Shown piece by piece: positions 36,501-47,071 of a stretch of 64,000 bases of DNA (positions are counted from its first letter, which is position 1; the number at the start of each line of letters is the position of its first letter). Source of the stretch: Gibbula magus (taxonomy: Eukaryota; Mollusca; Gastropoda; Trochida; Trochidae); contig OW388292.1 in the NCBI GenBank assembly GCA_936450465.1, positions 26,572,122 to 26,636,121 on the forward strand, read 5' to 3'. The notes beneath the pieces are model-generated. The model saw nothing but the letters and a program-made list of their open reading frames with translations, did no database searches and had not been told where the DNA came from. The position numbers and the translations under genes were made by a program.

Positions 36501-38567
36501 ACTGCGCACCATACGTGTAAGGTCATCAATTGTCTGTAATAAAGTTATTTAATCTCTACACTATCTTTATTTTCAATCTTAAAGTATGCATTGTTGTGAC
36601 CGATTCTGCACAAGCCAACTCTTTGGAGACATTTTAACCAAAACAAAAGGAAATATACCAATGAACAATGAATCAGATATGAAAAAGTTTTTTTTATCAT
36701 AATCATAGACAAAGATAATTCATATTTGATTATTACTGCATTTTGATATAATTATTAATTTCTTAGAGACATCAAAAAGGATTTGTTCAATTCCAATAAT
36801 ACTTACCTTAGATTGTTCATCTATTTTGTTTTGTAAATGCAAGGTGCTGTTATGTGAGGGTCTAGCGAGATTTGAATGTGTTGTGTAGCTGGATGAGTGG
36901 TCGCTGGTCAGTCTGGCCTTTGGTGTGGACGATACTGGGTACTGGACAGTGGATGACAATCTGGGAGACAGGTGTGTATCTGGAATCAACATCAACAAGT
37001 ATATTTACTGAACTGGTACATATAGGTTCAAGATTTAGATACCTAGGTTTTGGAGTTTATTTTAATTACTTGCCCATGGATTCAGATGCCAGGAGTCAAT
37101 GTAATGACTCCTGGCATCTGAATCCATTCCATCAGTGCAATTCCGTCAAGGTAATAATGTGTAGCGCCAAGAACAACCACAAATTGATTGGATTGTTGGT
37201 GCAATATAAGAACACTTATTATTATGATTATTAATCATGAACATGATAACTCTGCTAGAAAACAAAACAAGTCTTTTGATCCGACTATCTAAATCAGATC
37301 TGACTCATATATTCATCATTTTACAATGGAAAAAGTATTGTCGATTAACACTGAATCAGAGAAAAACGATTTATTTTCTATATAGTGAAACTTATTTAAA
37401 GTGACACAAATTTATCAAGCATTGAAATGGATTATATTCACAAAAGGGACCAAAACATATAGGTAAGTGGATGACAGAATACCGTACATTCTAAACTACC
37501 AGCCAGGCATATATATAGTTTCAATTGTGATTGTGCTCAATCATTTCAACTTATTATTTTGTAAACAGGAACACATTTTCTCAACAAAAAACAAGGTTAA
37601 AGAAAGGGCAATACTTACAAGTATTGTAATAATTACTATCAAAAGATACACTAGGTGAGTGAGTTGCCTTTCCTCTCAACTTTTCCTGAAAAGAAAAGAT
37701 GTCTAGAAAATAAAATGTACATGATAGGCATCAGCAGCAAAGACTACGCCGGTATATTATATTATGAAATATATGGGTGGAGCAAATTATGTCTTTTAAT
37801 GTTCTTTTAACTGTACATATATTGAGTGTTTCACCAACTGTTTTAGCTACTTTTTACATGTATACATGAGTGTTCTTATGTACATTTGTCTTTGAAGCTT
37901 TGTGTATGTATTTTAAACAATTATATTTTATCAAACCATGTACAACACACTTCTTGATTAGTTATCCTATCAAAACAATGAGAACTAATTAAAGCCATTC
38001 GTCGGCACTGCGAGTGGTAAAAACTTTGCTACAGTATAACAGCAAGTTATTTATTAGTTTTTTGACATGTGTTACTATGTGAATACTCTATCAGTGTATG
38101 TCTTTAGTTATTAAAAAGTTGTAAAATTAGGTACTAGGCCTAGTACAATTTAGCGTGTTTTCATCTCACGTAATGCAAAAAATCCAAGATAGCGACAGAA
38201 CCCTCCCTTTAATAAATTGCATTCACATTTAACATTTTTTTTAAAAAAGGAATAAATAGACATTTGACTTATGGTTAAAATAAGAAGTGGTTGAAAGTTC
38301 AAACTTACTTTCACTTTAGCCAAGTTGGCTTCAGTTTCTTGAACTATTGATGAAAACTTGCTTTCCCAGTTCATCTTTGTCAAGTTTGTTTTTGGTAATT
38401 GCCTTTCGAGTAAAATCCTTATTTTGTAAAAAGTACACGATATGTAAATAAAGGCAAATTGTTGACTTAGACGTTGTCTAATAAACTCACATCGCGACGA
38501 GATATTCCGAAATGTTTTCAAAACTGTCCAAAGTGCCTTTGTTTTGATCACTGGTGTACACTTTCAT
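30562..38567 (-). CDS. coiled-coil protein with acidic C-terminus, not recognised
   Basis: A complete 12-exon model (441 aa) on the minus strand. Exons in transcript order: 38567-38491, 38402-38309, 37685-37619, 36979-36807, 36533-36452, 35675-35468, 34850-34801, 34454-34378, 33962-33856, 33560-33472, 32741-32571, 30692-30562. Phases match throughout. The start ATG is preceded by in-frame TAA at 38573-38571. Residues 1-60 are polar. Residues 80-125 are Ser/Thr/Pro-rich. About 128-345 are heptad-rich and should form coiled coil (TIDDLTRMVRSLEKERGQYQ, QMDQMKRTLLREVQEVRDQL, VQGLKEKLDRVETRLHD). From about 355 on it is Asp/Glu/Ser-rich, ending DLDDLDIDDDIDI. There are no catalytic motifs, signal peptide or membrane segments. 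Such composition is common in centrosomal, ciliary and cytoskeletal proteins, but I cannot name a family. The weakest boundary is the exon 7 donor (GTACTC after 34801), chosen because the other donor breaks the frame. Confidence 0.85.
31120..31930. repeat. two to three diverged tandem repeat copies in the last intron
   Basis: The blocks TAACTATCAACTTTTATATG, (GAGTTATGTCCCTTTGAAC), (AAGGGCAGA-AATTC-AGTTCTAGGAC), TTTTGGCTCG and CTCAAAATCGCGAAATTTCA recur. They lie at about 31129/31498, 31208/31593/31909, 31294/31662 and 31426/31750. This is an approximately 370-bp unit duplicated about twice with a partial third copy. The 112-aa frame starting at 31906 overlaps the third copy and is not taken as a gene. 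Confidence 0.7.
32444..32475. repeat. 14-bp perfect hairpin next to an (AAT)n tract
   Basis: TAAGGATTCAGCCC and its reverse complement are separated by CAAA. An (AAT)n microsatellite lies about 20 bases upstream (32409-32427). It is probably part of a small mobile element. It lies in the last intron of the coiled-coil gene. Confidence 0.6.
33680..33866 (-). repeat. 38-bp minisatellite copying the exon 9 splice donor
   Basis: Five head-to-tail copies, spaced 37-38 bp, lie at the exon 9/intron 9 junction of the coiled-coil gene. In transcript sense each copy reads ATGCATCAACTCAG|GTACGT or a close variant. The exon's last bases (GATCAACTCAG) and real donor (GTACAT at 33855) form the first unit. 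GTAC-containing donors begin at plus positions 33852-33856, 33814, 33776, 33738 and 33701. Confidence 0.85.
35814..35948 (+). mobile_element. short SINE with 14-bp target duplication
   Basis: A 107-bp insertion (35828-35934) is flanked by perfect 14-bp direct repeats CAATTAGAATGTAA. It starts GGTGAGGTGAGGTGAGTTGG and contains GGTTTAACGCCACTTTCAAG and AGTATTTCACTTATATCGCG, a core that resembles a widespread molluscan SINE sequence (from memory, not checked). It lies in intron 5 of the coiled-coil gene. The intact duplication suggests a fairly recent insertion. There is no visible tRNA-type promoter box pair, so the copy may be 5'-truncated. Confidence 0.8.
37076..37127. repeat. perfect 23-bp hairpin with 6-base loop
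   Basis: The arms ATGGATTCAGATGCCAGGAGTCA and its exact reverse complement surround the loop ATGTAA. It is in intron 3 of the coiled-coil gene. Nothing around it identifies a larger transposon. It could be the centre of a palindromic element or an RNA hairpin; the very short loop argues against a normal microRNA precursor. Confidence 0.75.
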
Positions 38568-38573
38568 AATTTA

Positions 38574-39485
38574 TTGGCCGAATTAAATGAAAGTACAGAC
38601 TTTGAAAATACTATAACCGGAAATGTATAAACATCCAAATATTCTGTAACCATAGCGATTAAGTCCGGATCGTAATTTACCGCTAAGTTAACAGTAAAAC
38701 AGGTTTTACACGCGTTGCTTGGCTAATCGTTTTCATTGTCAACGAAATATATTTCATCCTCCAGCAAATGAGAGCTGTCAGGGGAGATAACTGTGAAACG
38801 CGAATTAGCTTCCTTGGGTTATAGCATTAGGTTGATTATGTATAGTTACCTGTTCGGCTACACACACACAAAGTGTGTTGTGTTTTTTCGGGTTTCGGCT
38901 TCACTGTTATTTGTGTGCATGGCAGCTTTTGATTGTAAATTTTAAAAGATTTTAAAAGAATTTGCAGCATCATTTTTATAAAACCACAAAATCCATCGTC
39001 CACTAAATATAATATATTCATAATGGGCCTGCAGGAACGGATTTACGTGCTTTTGTTTTGAATACTTCAAGCTCTACCAAGCTATATTTTGATGGGGGAA
39101 AAATGTAGTCTTCCCTCGTAATTATTTTTTCCAAAAAAGAAAGTAAAGAAAGTCCTATACCGCCCTCATTAGGGGAGACCGGGGCAAAGCGCGCCCCTTA
39201 ACTTTGGAAAGGATTTTTTTGAAACTTAAAATTTTCGATACCGATTTTTATCATATAAGGCTGACACAATTAAACTTACAAAATCCCTTTTCTATTCTAT
39301 TAACATTCCATTTTTAAAAAAAAACATCACTAACTTAAAACAACATCTCTGAATGATGACCATAATGTTTATTAAAGTAACTAACAATATCAAAGAAGCG
39401 TACCCTGACGGTTTTTGAGACATTACTAAAAAATATCATTTTGCAGAAAAAGGTCCGTAACGTATACACTTTTCCTCTTTGAATT
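38574..39485. other. upstream region of the coiled-coil gene, no gene seen
   Basis: This should contain the promoter and 5' UTR of the minus-strand coiled-coil gene. It has a short CACACACA tract near 38861 and an isolated GGGGAGACCGGGGCAAAGCG block near 39171-39199, which looks like the end of another repeat. No exon was recognised. Confidence 0.5.
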
Positions 39486-40970
39486 TTTAGCTCATCAGGC
39501 CTGAAAGGCCCGATGGGCGCATGGCATGGCATGGCGTCCGGCGTCCGGCGTCCGTCCATCCGTCCGTCCGTCCGTCCGTCCGTCCATCCGTCCGTAAACT
39601 TTTCGCTTTTTCGACTTCTTCTCCAGAACCAATAACTCCACAGAGCTGAAATTTTATATGCAGACTCCTTGGCCAATGGGGATTCTAAATTGTAGATTTC
39701 GTGACCCCATGACCCCAAATGGGGTCACAGGGGTCACATCCTTAAAAACTTATTTTCATCTTCTTCTCCAGTTCCAAAAGGTCTAGAGAGCTGAAAAGTT
39801 GTGTGCAGACTCCTTGGCCAATGGGGATTCTAAATTGTAGATTTCGTGACCCCATGACCCCAAATGGGGTCACAGGGGTCACATCCTTAAAAACTTATTT
39901 TCATCTTCTTCTCCAGTTCCAAAAGGTCTAGAGAGCTGAAAAGTTGTGTGCAGACTCCTTGGCCAATGGGGATTCTAAATTGTAGATTTCGTGACCCCAT
40001 GACCCCAAATGGGATCACAGGGGTCACATCCTTAAAAACTTATACTCATCTTCTTCTCCAGTTCCAAAAGGTCTAGAGAGCTGAAAAGTTGCGCGCAGAC
40101 TCCTTGGCCAATGGGGATTCTAAATTGTAGATTTCGTGACCCGGTGACCCCAAATGGGGTCACAGGGGTCACATCCTTGAAAACTTATTTTCATCTTCAT
40201 CTCCAGTTCCAAAAGGTCTAGAGAGCTGAAAAGTTGTGTGCAGACTCCTTGGCCAATGGGGATTCTAAATTGTAGATTTTGTGACCCCGCGACCCCAAAT
40301 GGGGTCACAGGGGTCACATGTTTTAAAACCTGTTTTCATCTTCTTCTCCAGTTCCAAAAGGTCTAGAGAGCTGAAAAGTTGTGTGCAGACTCCTTGGCCA
40401 ATGGGGATTCTAAATTGTAGATTTCATGACCCCATGACCCCATGACCCCAAATGGGGTCACAGGGGTCACATGTTTAAAAACTTATTTTCATCTTCTACT
40501 CCAGTTCCAAAAGGTCTAGAGAGCTGAAAAGTTGTGTGCAGACTCCTTGGCCAATGGGGATTCTAAATTGTAGATTTCGTGACCCGGTCACCCCAAATGG
40601 GGTCACAGGGGTCACATCCTTAAAAACCTATTTTCATCTTCTCCAGTTCCAAAAGGTCAAGAGAGCTGAAAAGTTGTGTGCAGACTCCTTGGCCAATGGG
40701 GATTTTAAATTGTATATTTCGTGACCCTGTCACCCCAAATGGGGTCACAGGGGTCACATCCTTAAAAACCTATTTTCATCTACTCCAGAACAAATGTACC
40801 TAAAAGGCTGTAATATTGTGTGCAGACTCTGTCAATGGGAATTCTAAATTTTAGATTTGGAGACCATGTGGTGCCTCAAATAAGGGCTTCAAGCTATGAC
40901 CTTAAAATCTATTTCAGTCTTCATCATTAAACAATATAAACCCTGATGAGCTACAGAGCCCATGGCTCTA
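39486..40970. repeat. array of about eight 145-bp units within a larger dispersed repeat
   Basis: The outer ends are TAGCTCATCAGGCCTGAAAG on the left and its partial inverse CCTGATGAGCTACAGAGCCC on the right. Near the left end is a (CCGTC)n tract. Inside, CCTTGGCCAATGGGGATTCT recurs at 39667, 39812, 39957, 40102, 40247, 40392, 40545 and 40687, giving a 145-bp period with one 9-bp insertion (an extra CCCATGACC-like block). Each unit holds GTGACCCCAAATGGGGTCAC followed by AGGGGTCAC. Reading frames of 62-127 aa in this area are repeat translations. Confidence 0.92.
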
Positions 40971-41329
40971 TTTTTAAAAATACATATTCAGCTTGCACCA
41001 TGCCAAGTTACAGAATTTTTTCATTTATTTTGATTATTGGTGGAAAGAGTGGCCTTTAAAATATATTAACATGACACTGATTAGCTTATTAAGAAAATAC
41101 ATTTGAAGGCCTAACATAACATAAACTGCATTGGGGCAATGCCCCAAAGCATATACCTTTTTATAATGGAAATAGAAGAAATTAGACCGGACACCAAGTG
41201 CATACAAACATGAAAATTGTAAGCTCAGATAATCTGTTTTCACCTAGAAAGTGATTATTTATCTCTGGTGATAGAAACTGTGTCTATTAGTTATGATATT
41301 TTCTCCCGATTTTTACATGAAAACGTTCA

Positions 41330-42973
41330 CACTGTGTATAACCGTACAGCGGAAATAGCGAGGTGTACGGCGGCAAATTGTTCCTAGCGAGGAGCCGATA
41401 TCGAAAGTTGAGGTATGTTTTACTTCTCAACTTTAAAATAATCCATATCCTGTGTTTGATTTAAGCCCCATTGCTTAGTAAAATGTATGTTTACATGTTT
41501 CGTAAACAATGTACGTTAACTTATGAACTGTTAATTATGTGCGAGTAATTTGCTCATTCAGGCCTTCGCTGCAATCAGCGATCTGTCCGTGTTTACATCT
41601 TATGTTAAGAAATATAGTGAATATATTGCATTCTTAATGTGGGTTGTTTTGTTTTCCATGCTTTCTAAATGCATTCATAACATAAAGCATTAATGAAGTT
41701 TTTCAATTAGTCGGCAATTGACGTTTTTCGATTGATGGGTGATGTACGGTCACTAGCTACAGGAGTAAAATTACTGTACTGTTCCTAGCTTTCTTTGTGT
41801 ACAGTTACTAGATGATCAAGAGACAGAGATAGAGAGAGGGGGAGGGAGGGAGAGAGAGAAGTGTTGCAATGCATTATGCCCAGCTCTCTGCATACTACCA
41901 CCCACCCCCACCCTTATTACACATCATTAAATACTACTCTTTACTGTCCCTCTCAGCCTGTTGCGGCCTGCTAGGGAAAGGGGAATGACCATGAAATAGC
42001 TCAAACATCTTTATTTTTCCAAGCAGAAAAATGAAAATTACAGGTCGTGGTCTCCATCATACAAAGATGTTCTTCTCAAAAGTTGTGCGTCCTAGCATTA
42101 CTAGTTCCTTGGATGAAAGTTAAGGTTTGAATTTAACACTCTGCCATTCCCATATTTGAGGAAGGGTTTTGACCAGAGCTTACAGGTGCATGAACTGTTT
42201 CAAGTGGCGCTCGAGCTTGAAGGCACATGAGTCAACTTCTGGACATTAGCGCAATGATCTGTTGTCGACGTCATCACCCAAAGGACGTTTTATGTTGTGC
42301 ACTGTTTGCAATTGTGATTATTCAATGTTTGGAAGTTTTTTATTATTTGATTTTAATCAAAGTTTCTGTCGATGGAACAAAACCTCATTAGTTTGTATAA
42401 TAAACATAACAAGTTAAGAATATCTCTTGTGTCTTTTAGAAGTATTCCAAGTCTTAAGTGGGCAGGAATGTTGCTTTTGTCGCATATGTGGTGTTTTCTG
42501 ACTGGTATTTTGCTAGAAACCGTACACAACGATACTAGAAGCAGTACACTACAGAAAATGCATGACCCATCATTACATGTGTTTATTGCTATATCAAGAT
42601 ATTTGAATCACAGTTCTGTAAAATTTATAGATTCACTACATTTCAATTAACACTTTGGTGTTCAGTTTGTATTTATTAAAGGGGTTTAACAGCCTCAAAA
42701 TACAAAGAAAACATGATTACATGTACAAGCTATCTCTTCACAACGGTGAGCAATCCTGTTATTAGTAACATCTTTGCGTTCAGTACATGTGGCAATCATC
42801 TTGAGTTAAATACTGGTGTTTCTAGAAGTTATTAAAATCAAACTCACGTTGAAATAAGTTGACAGAATGACAATTACAGCAATGACATTGTTCCCATCCG
42901 CAATTACGCTCCTCGCTAGGAACATTTTGCCGCCGTACACCTCGCTATTTCCGCTGTACGGTTATACACAGTG
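41330..42973. mobile_element. 1.64-kb DNA transposon with 66-bp near-identical TIRs
   Basis: The left TIR is 41330-41395 and the right TIR 42908-42973. Both begin CACTGTGTATAACCGTACAG when read inwards and differ at about one base in 66, near the GCGGCAAA(T/A)TGTTCC position. CACTG termini recall CACTA/EnSpm- and Chapaev-type elements, but I could not find a matching target duplication (flanks GTTCA and AATGT). The interior has a GAGAGAGGG microsatellite at about 41825-41860 and a 92-aa frame (42372-42650) without recognisable transposase motifs, so it is probably non-autonomous. Confidence 0.85.
42372..42650 (+). CDS. doubtful 92-aa ORF inside the CACTG transposon
   Basis: An uninterrupted frame starting MEQNLISLYNKHNKLRISLV with one hydrophobic segment (WAGMLLLSHMWCFLTGILLE). 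It has no catalytic motif or family resemblance that I recognise. It is listed only because it is the longest frame in this transposon; it is more likely chance than a transposase relic. Confidence 0.15.
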   Translation: MEQNLISLYNKHNKLRISLVSFRSIPSLKWAGMLLLSHMWCFLTGILLETVHNDTRSSTLQKMHDPSLHVFIAISRYLNHSSVKFIDSLHFN

Positions 42974-43326
42974 AATGTTGCGTTGGAAACAAGGAAAACC
43001 GGTAGGTTGATATATAACCAGGTATATATATGCACTTGCAAATCCAAAGATAGTAGGGGTCCAAAACATATGTTTTCAGATTTGAATAATGTCTTCCCAT
43101 TGGAGTCTTACTTAGAACGAACCTATCAACTCACGTTTCAACACACACATTAATACACTGTCTGAGCGGGAATTAACACTAACACTAACTTAGTATTATG
43201 ATATCAATGACGTCGCTTAGAGAACACGGTGGTAGTCTACCACAAGAGGATAATTATCAGCCTTCAAACAAACAGCTGATTATTATTATTACTGCTCTGG
43301 ACATGGCCCATGTCCATGTTCCGATG

Positions 43327-43511
43327 TACCGTATTTCCTCTAATAAACGCCCGGCGCTTATTTTCCCAGCATACCATAACATCCGGGGCTTATTAGATGC
43401 CCGGCGCTTTTTGGAGACTCGGCGCTTATTTGTTTAATAAACCATTGAAGTTAAATAAGGAAGCATTAATCTAATGGTTTAGACCCGGCGCTTATTAGAG
43501 AAAATACGGTA
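43327..43511. mobile_element. small TIR element, copy 2 (TACCGTATTTCCTCTAATAA family)
   Basis: The ends TACCGTATTTCCTCTAATAA and TTATTAGAGAAAATACGGTA are inverted repeats of 20 bp. The interior repeats CCGGCGCTTATT in both styles. It matches the element at 8114-8307. It is non-coding. Confidence 0.88.
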
Positions 43512-44609
43512 TTTGTAAAAAAAATTAGGTGTAACTTTTGGCGTTCATTACATTGGTGTTTTATTCCCTTAGAGGTGATGAACAACGTTGATTATGAAAA
43601 GCTATTTTACCTTCGTCAAGATCAGGGGTTTTCATTTCTTTTCTCGGTGTTATAAACATGAATATTGATTTATAACAAATAAGGAACATGATTGAAGTTT
43701 TTGACTCTGTGTATGTGATGTTAACGGTTAACATTCATCTAAATAGAAGTTTTGACAGTGAGTTGAAGTTAACACTGATGGACTGGTTGTTGTACATGTG
43801 ACATTAGGCTAAAGACTTTGGTTCAATCTAGTTTAAACAAGACACAACAATCATATATACAACCGGTCATTAGAAATACCTGTCATTTAGATAGTGAACA
43901 ATTATAACAATGTTACATTTGGTATAACACTACCTGCAATAGTACAAAAGCCTTGCATCCCAAATGTAACAATGTTATACACCTGGTAAGTAATGGCGGA
44001 TCGGTGCCCTGTGTACCATTATCGCTAGGTTTAAGTTTAACCCTGCAGGTCTGCAGTTAGCTTGATCATGAGGCACCCACGGCTGCCCAACAACATGCTT
44101 GTTGTATATCGTACCGGCAAATTGGCAGCAACTGCAATCGAGTTAAAACTAACTGTAATGTTATACGCCTCTTATGTCAATGACGGACTTATGGACGTAT
44201 CACATTACATCTAGTTTAAATTAGATTGCAGCAACAAACGTAGTTCTTGATAAACTGTATCCACATGTTGTAGTTCTTAAAAGGAACGATTTACAACACA
44301 AATTCGGGCCCAACATAATCGCATCGGACGCAATCATCACCATAACAATCACCATAACCATGAGAATAACAAAGTGATCAATAATCTATCATTTACTCGA
44401 TACCATTTTTGCCATTTTGCTGTAAATATCATATTTGTTTCAATGTTATTCACATGCTGCCATTGGCGTTCTTTTTGAAGAAATAAAGAATTATTCTGAT
44501 TTATCAGGATCTATAAATGGGATATATAACAAACATAATAACAACCGAGCTTAGAAACAGGTTCATATGAAAGAAATCACATTTTGCCACGGTATGTTCT
44601 GTACATTAT
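43512..44609. other. intergenic stretch, no gene seen
   Basis: AT-rich sequence between two mobile elements with no exon-like frame. A pair of inverted-looking ACAATGTTACATTTGG / CCAAATGTAACAATGTTAT blocks at 43908-43979 may be the arms of another small element. Confidence 0.5.
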
Positions 44610-46370
44610 TTATATAATAATAATAATAATAATAATAATGGGCATTTATAAAGCGCAATATCCATACACAAGGTGCATGCTCAAAGCGCATTGAAAATAA
44701 GAAAATTTAAGGTGATGAGATGAAATACTATGGAATAAAGCCTAAAAGTAATACTGGTAGCATTGATTAACGATATTTATCATTAGAGTCTATGAGTAAA
44801 ATATTATGAAAATAGAATCTATGAATAATAGCTAGAAAATAGATGAGTTTTGAGCTGGGATTTAAAAACAGTCAGTGAGGATGACATCTTGATGACTTAA
44901 GGAAGTTGGTTCCAAAGTCTTGGAGCAGTACAGCTGAACGATTTTAGTCCATAACTGGTATTGTTATACTTTGGCATCTGGAGAAGCTTCAAATTCTGGG
45001 ATCGAAGATCTTTTGCAGGGGTATAGTCCTCCAAGGAATTTAAAAGATATGCTGGAGCCATATTATGTTGACATTTGTAAGTGATACATAGAACTTTAAA
45101 TTTGATTCTCGCTTCAATGGGAAGCCAGTGTAGACGCTTAAGCACAGGTGTTATGTGACATGCTTTTGGTGTTCTGGTCACAATTCTTGCCGCTGTGTTC
45201 TGAACTTTCTGGAGCTTGTACAACTGACGCTTACTGATTCCTATCAGTAAGCTATTACTTTAGTCAAGTCTTGAATGAACAAGCATTTGCACAAGTATTT
45301 TGGAGGCATCTCTGGTTATAAGATGACGTATTTGACTGATGCAACGGAGATGATAATAGCAAGTTTTACAGAGTTTATATATGTGTGATTCCATTGAAAG
45401 TTGAGAATCAATGATGACTCCAAGATTTCTTGCATGGTCAGTAAAAGTGATTTCAGCAGTTCCGATTTCAACAGAGGTAGCTTGAATATCACCCAAATTA
45501 CGTTTAGTTCCTACCAACATTGCCTCTGTTTTCTCATCATTTAGCTTCAGCATATTTGATGACATCCATGACTTGATATCAGTTGTGCAATCAGTAATAC
45601 GTTGCAGAGCCTCCTGTGCATTTTCTGGCTTGAAACTGTCAATCAATTGCATATCATCAGCATAAGACTGATGATCAATTTTATTATCCTCTATCACTCT
45701 AGCAAGACTATTAGTATAGAGTACAAACAGCACTGGACCCAGCACAGATCCTTGAGGTACTCCACACGCAAGTGAAAAGCGTTTAGACTCTGCTTGATGT
45801 ATAACCACAGTTTTATGATCTGTTTCTCAGATACGATTCAATCCAGGAGAGTGCAACATTTGTTACACCCATCTCCAGTTGAAGTTTCGAGAGTAGAAGC
45901 TTGTGATCCACAGTGTCAAAAGCTGCCGACAGATCTAAGAGTGTTAATGCAGCAATATTCCCTGAATCCACTCGACTTCTTAGTTCGTTCATGACTCGTA
46001 GCAAAGCCGTTTCTGTACTGTGGTTATCACGATAGGCAGATTGGAAATCATCCATAAGCCCATATTTTGGAGATGATCCTTAAGTCTTAAATTCACTGCC
46101 TTTTCAATGATTTTCGATATAAATGACACATTTGATACAGGCCTATAGTTTCTCAGATTGTTAGGATCCAAGTCACTTTTCTTTAAAAGAGGCTTCACAA
46201 TAGCGGATTTAAGAGAGTCTGGAAAAACTCCACTTGATATACTTGAATTCACCAGATTCGTTATGAAAGGAAGAAGTAAATCTAAATAATCCAACATAGA
46301 AGTGGGAATAGGATCCAGCGAACAAGTTGTTTTCTTTGATGCTCTTATCATCTTATCATATATCTCTAGC
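44610..46370 (-). pseudogene. decayed CR1/L2-like non-LTR retrotransposon (RT and 3' end)
   Basis: A 5'-truncated LINE on the minus strand. Fragments in order: 46351-45989 (YRPVSNVSFISKIIEKAV), 46055-45813 (QSAYRDNHSTETALLRV and LTLLDLSAAFDTVDH), 45808-45260 (CGVPQGSVLGPVLF and the catalytic YADD motif), 45223-44897 and on to a stop at 44819 (NTAARIVTRT, LHWLPIEARIKFKV, LKTHLF). Breaks are a frame change near 46060, another near 45810, a stop codon after the LVHSRLD segment and a stop after WNQLP. No endonuclease domain precedes it. The 3' UTR has GCGCTTTGAGCATGCACCTT and ends in (TTA)n at 44610-44640, the L2/CR1 tail style. Confidence 0.92.
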
Positions 46371-47071
46371 CCGGTGCACCCTGCTCTCAGACAGGCGTAC
46401 TACACTGCAGGAAGATATCGCTTCTGAATGGTCGATGTAAGTTTAATACGTGGGATGTAAATACGTGTTCATAGTCAAATGTTTCATTGTCAACACGATG
46501 ACTTTATAAGAGTTTTAAAGCCAGACAAGGCGACTAAGCCAACATTCTCTCTGTGACAGAAGAGCGACTATCGAATGTAAATGGTTCTGAGGACGGCATC
46601 ACTGCATGTGCTGCGCAGGTACACGTTCTTTGAGATGCATTATCACGTCTCATGCGAAAACAGCGATTGGATTGATTTGAAAAAGTGAATAGCTTTAACT
46701 GTACATATTCTTGTTTTGCTTGACTAACAGCTTGCGATAATTGAAATAAGTGATGCGAAAATTCAAATTGAATAACATATTTCCAAAATCAAGCACTTGA
46801 AATGTGACATCGGATGACGTTAAAACGTTTCACAGTTACGCTATGAATGTGCATTCAGTATAATGACTGTACACACTGCTTTCTTGTTGAGTGCATCAAG
46901 ATTTGCGCCTGTAAACAAGATTCACGTCAGCATGCATATGGTGATATTTCTTGTGTACCTATTTCAATACATTGACAGGCTCTGCTGAGTTGTTAAAACG
47001 GTATTTATAGTTCTTTACAATTTATACACGTGATGTGTCCCTCTTAGTTAGAGTGAGTCAAGTAGGCCATT
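46371..47071. other. no gene seen
   Basis: Unique-looking AT-rich sequence upstream of the truncated LINE. No repeats, tRNA-like structures or exon-like frames were recognised. Confidence 0.5.

Noticed and set aside
36872..37234. 120-aa plus-strand frame
   Set aside because: It overlaps exon 4 of the minus-strand coiled-coil gene and the perfect hairpin at 37076-37127; no supporting motif.
38150..38551. 133-aa minus-strand frame as one exon
   Set aside because: Only 38402-38309 (part of it) fits the phase chain of the coiled-coil gene; the rest is intron with a better-supported exon 1 in another frame.
39335..40724. Frames of 62-127 aa across the 145-bp array
   Set aside because: They are periodic translations of tandem non-coding units.
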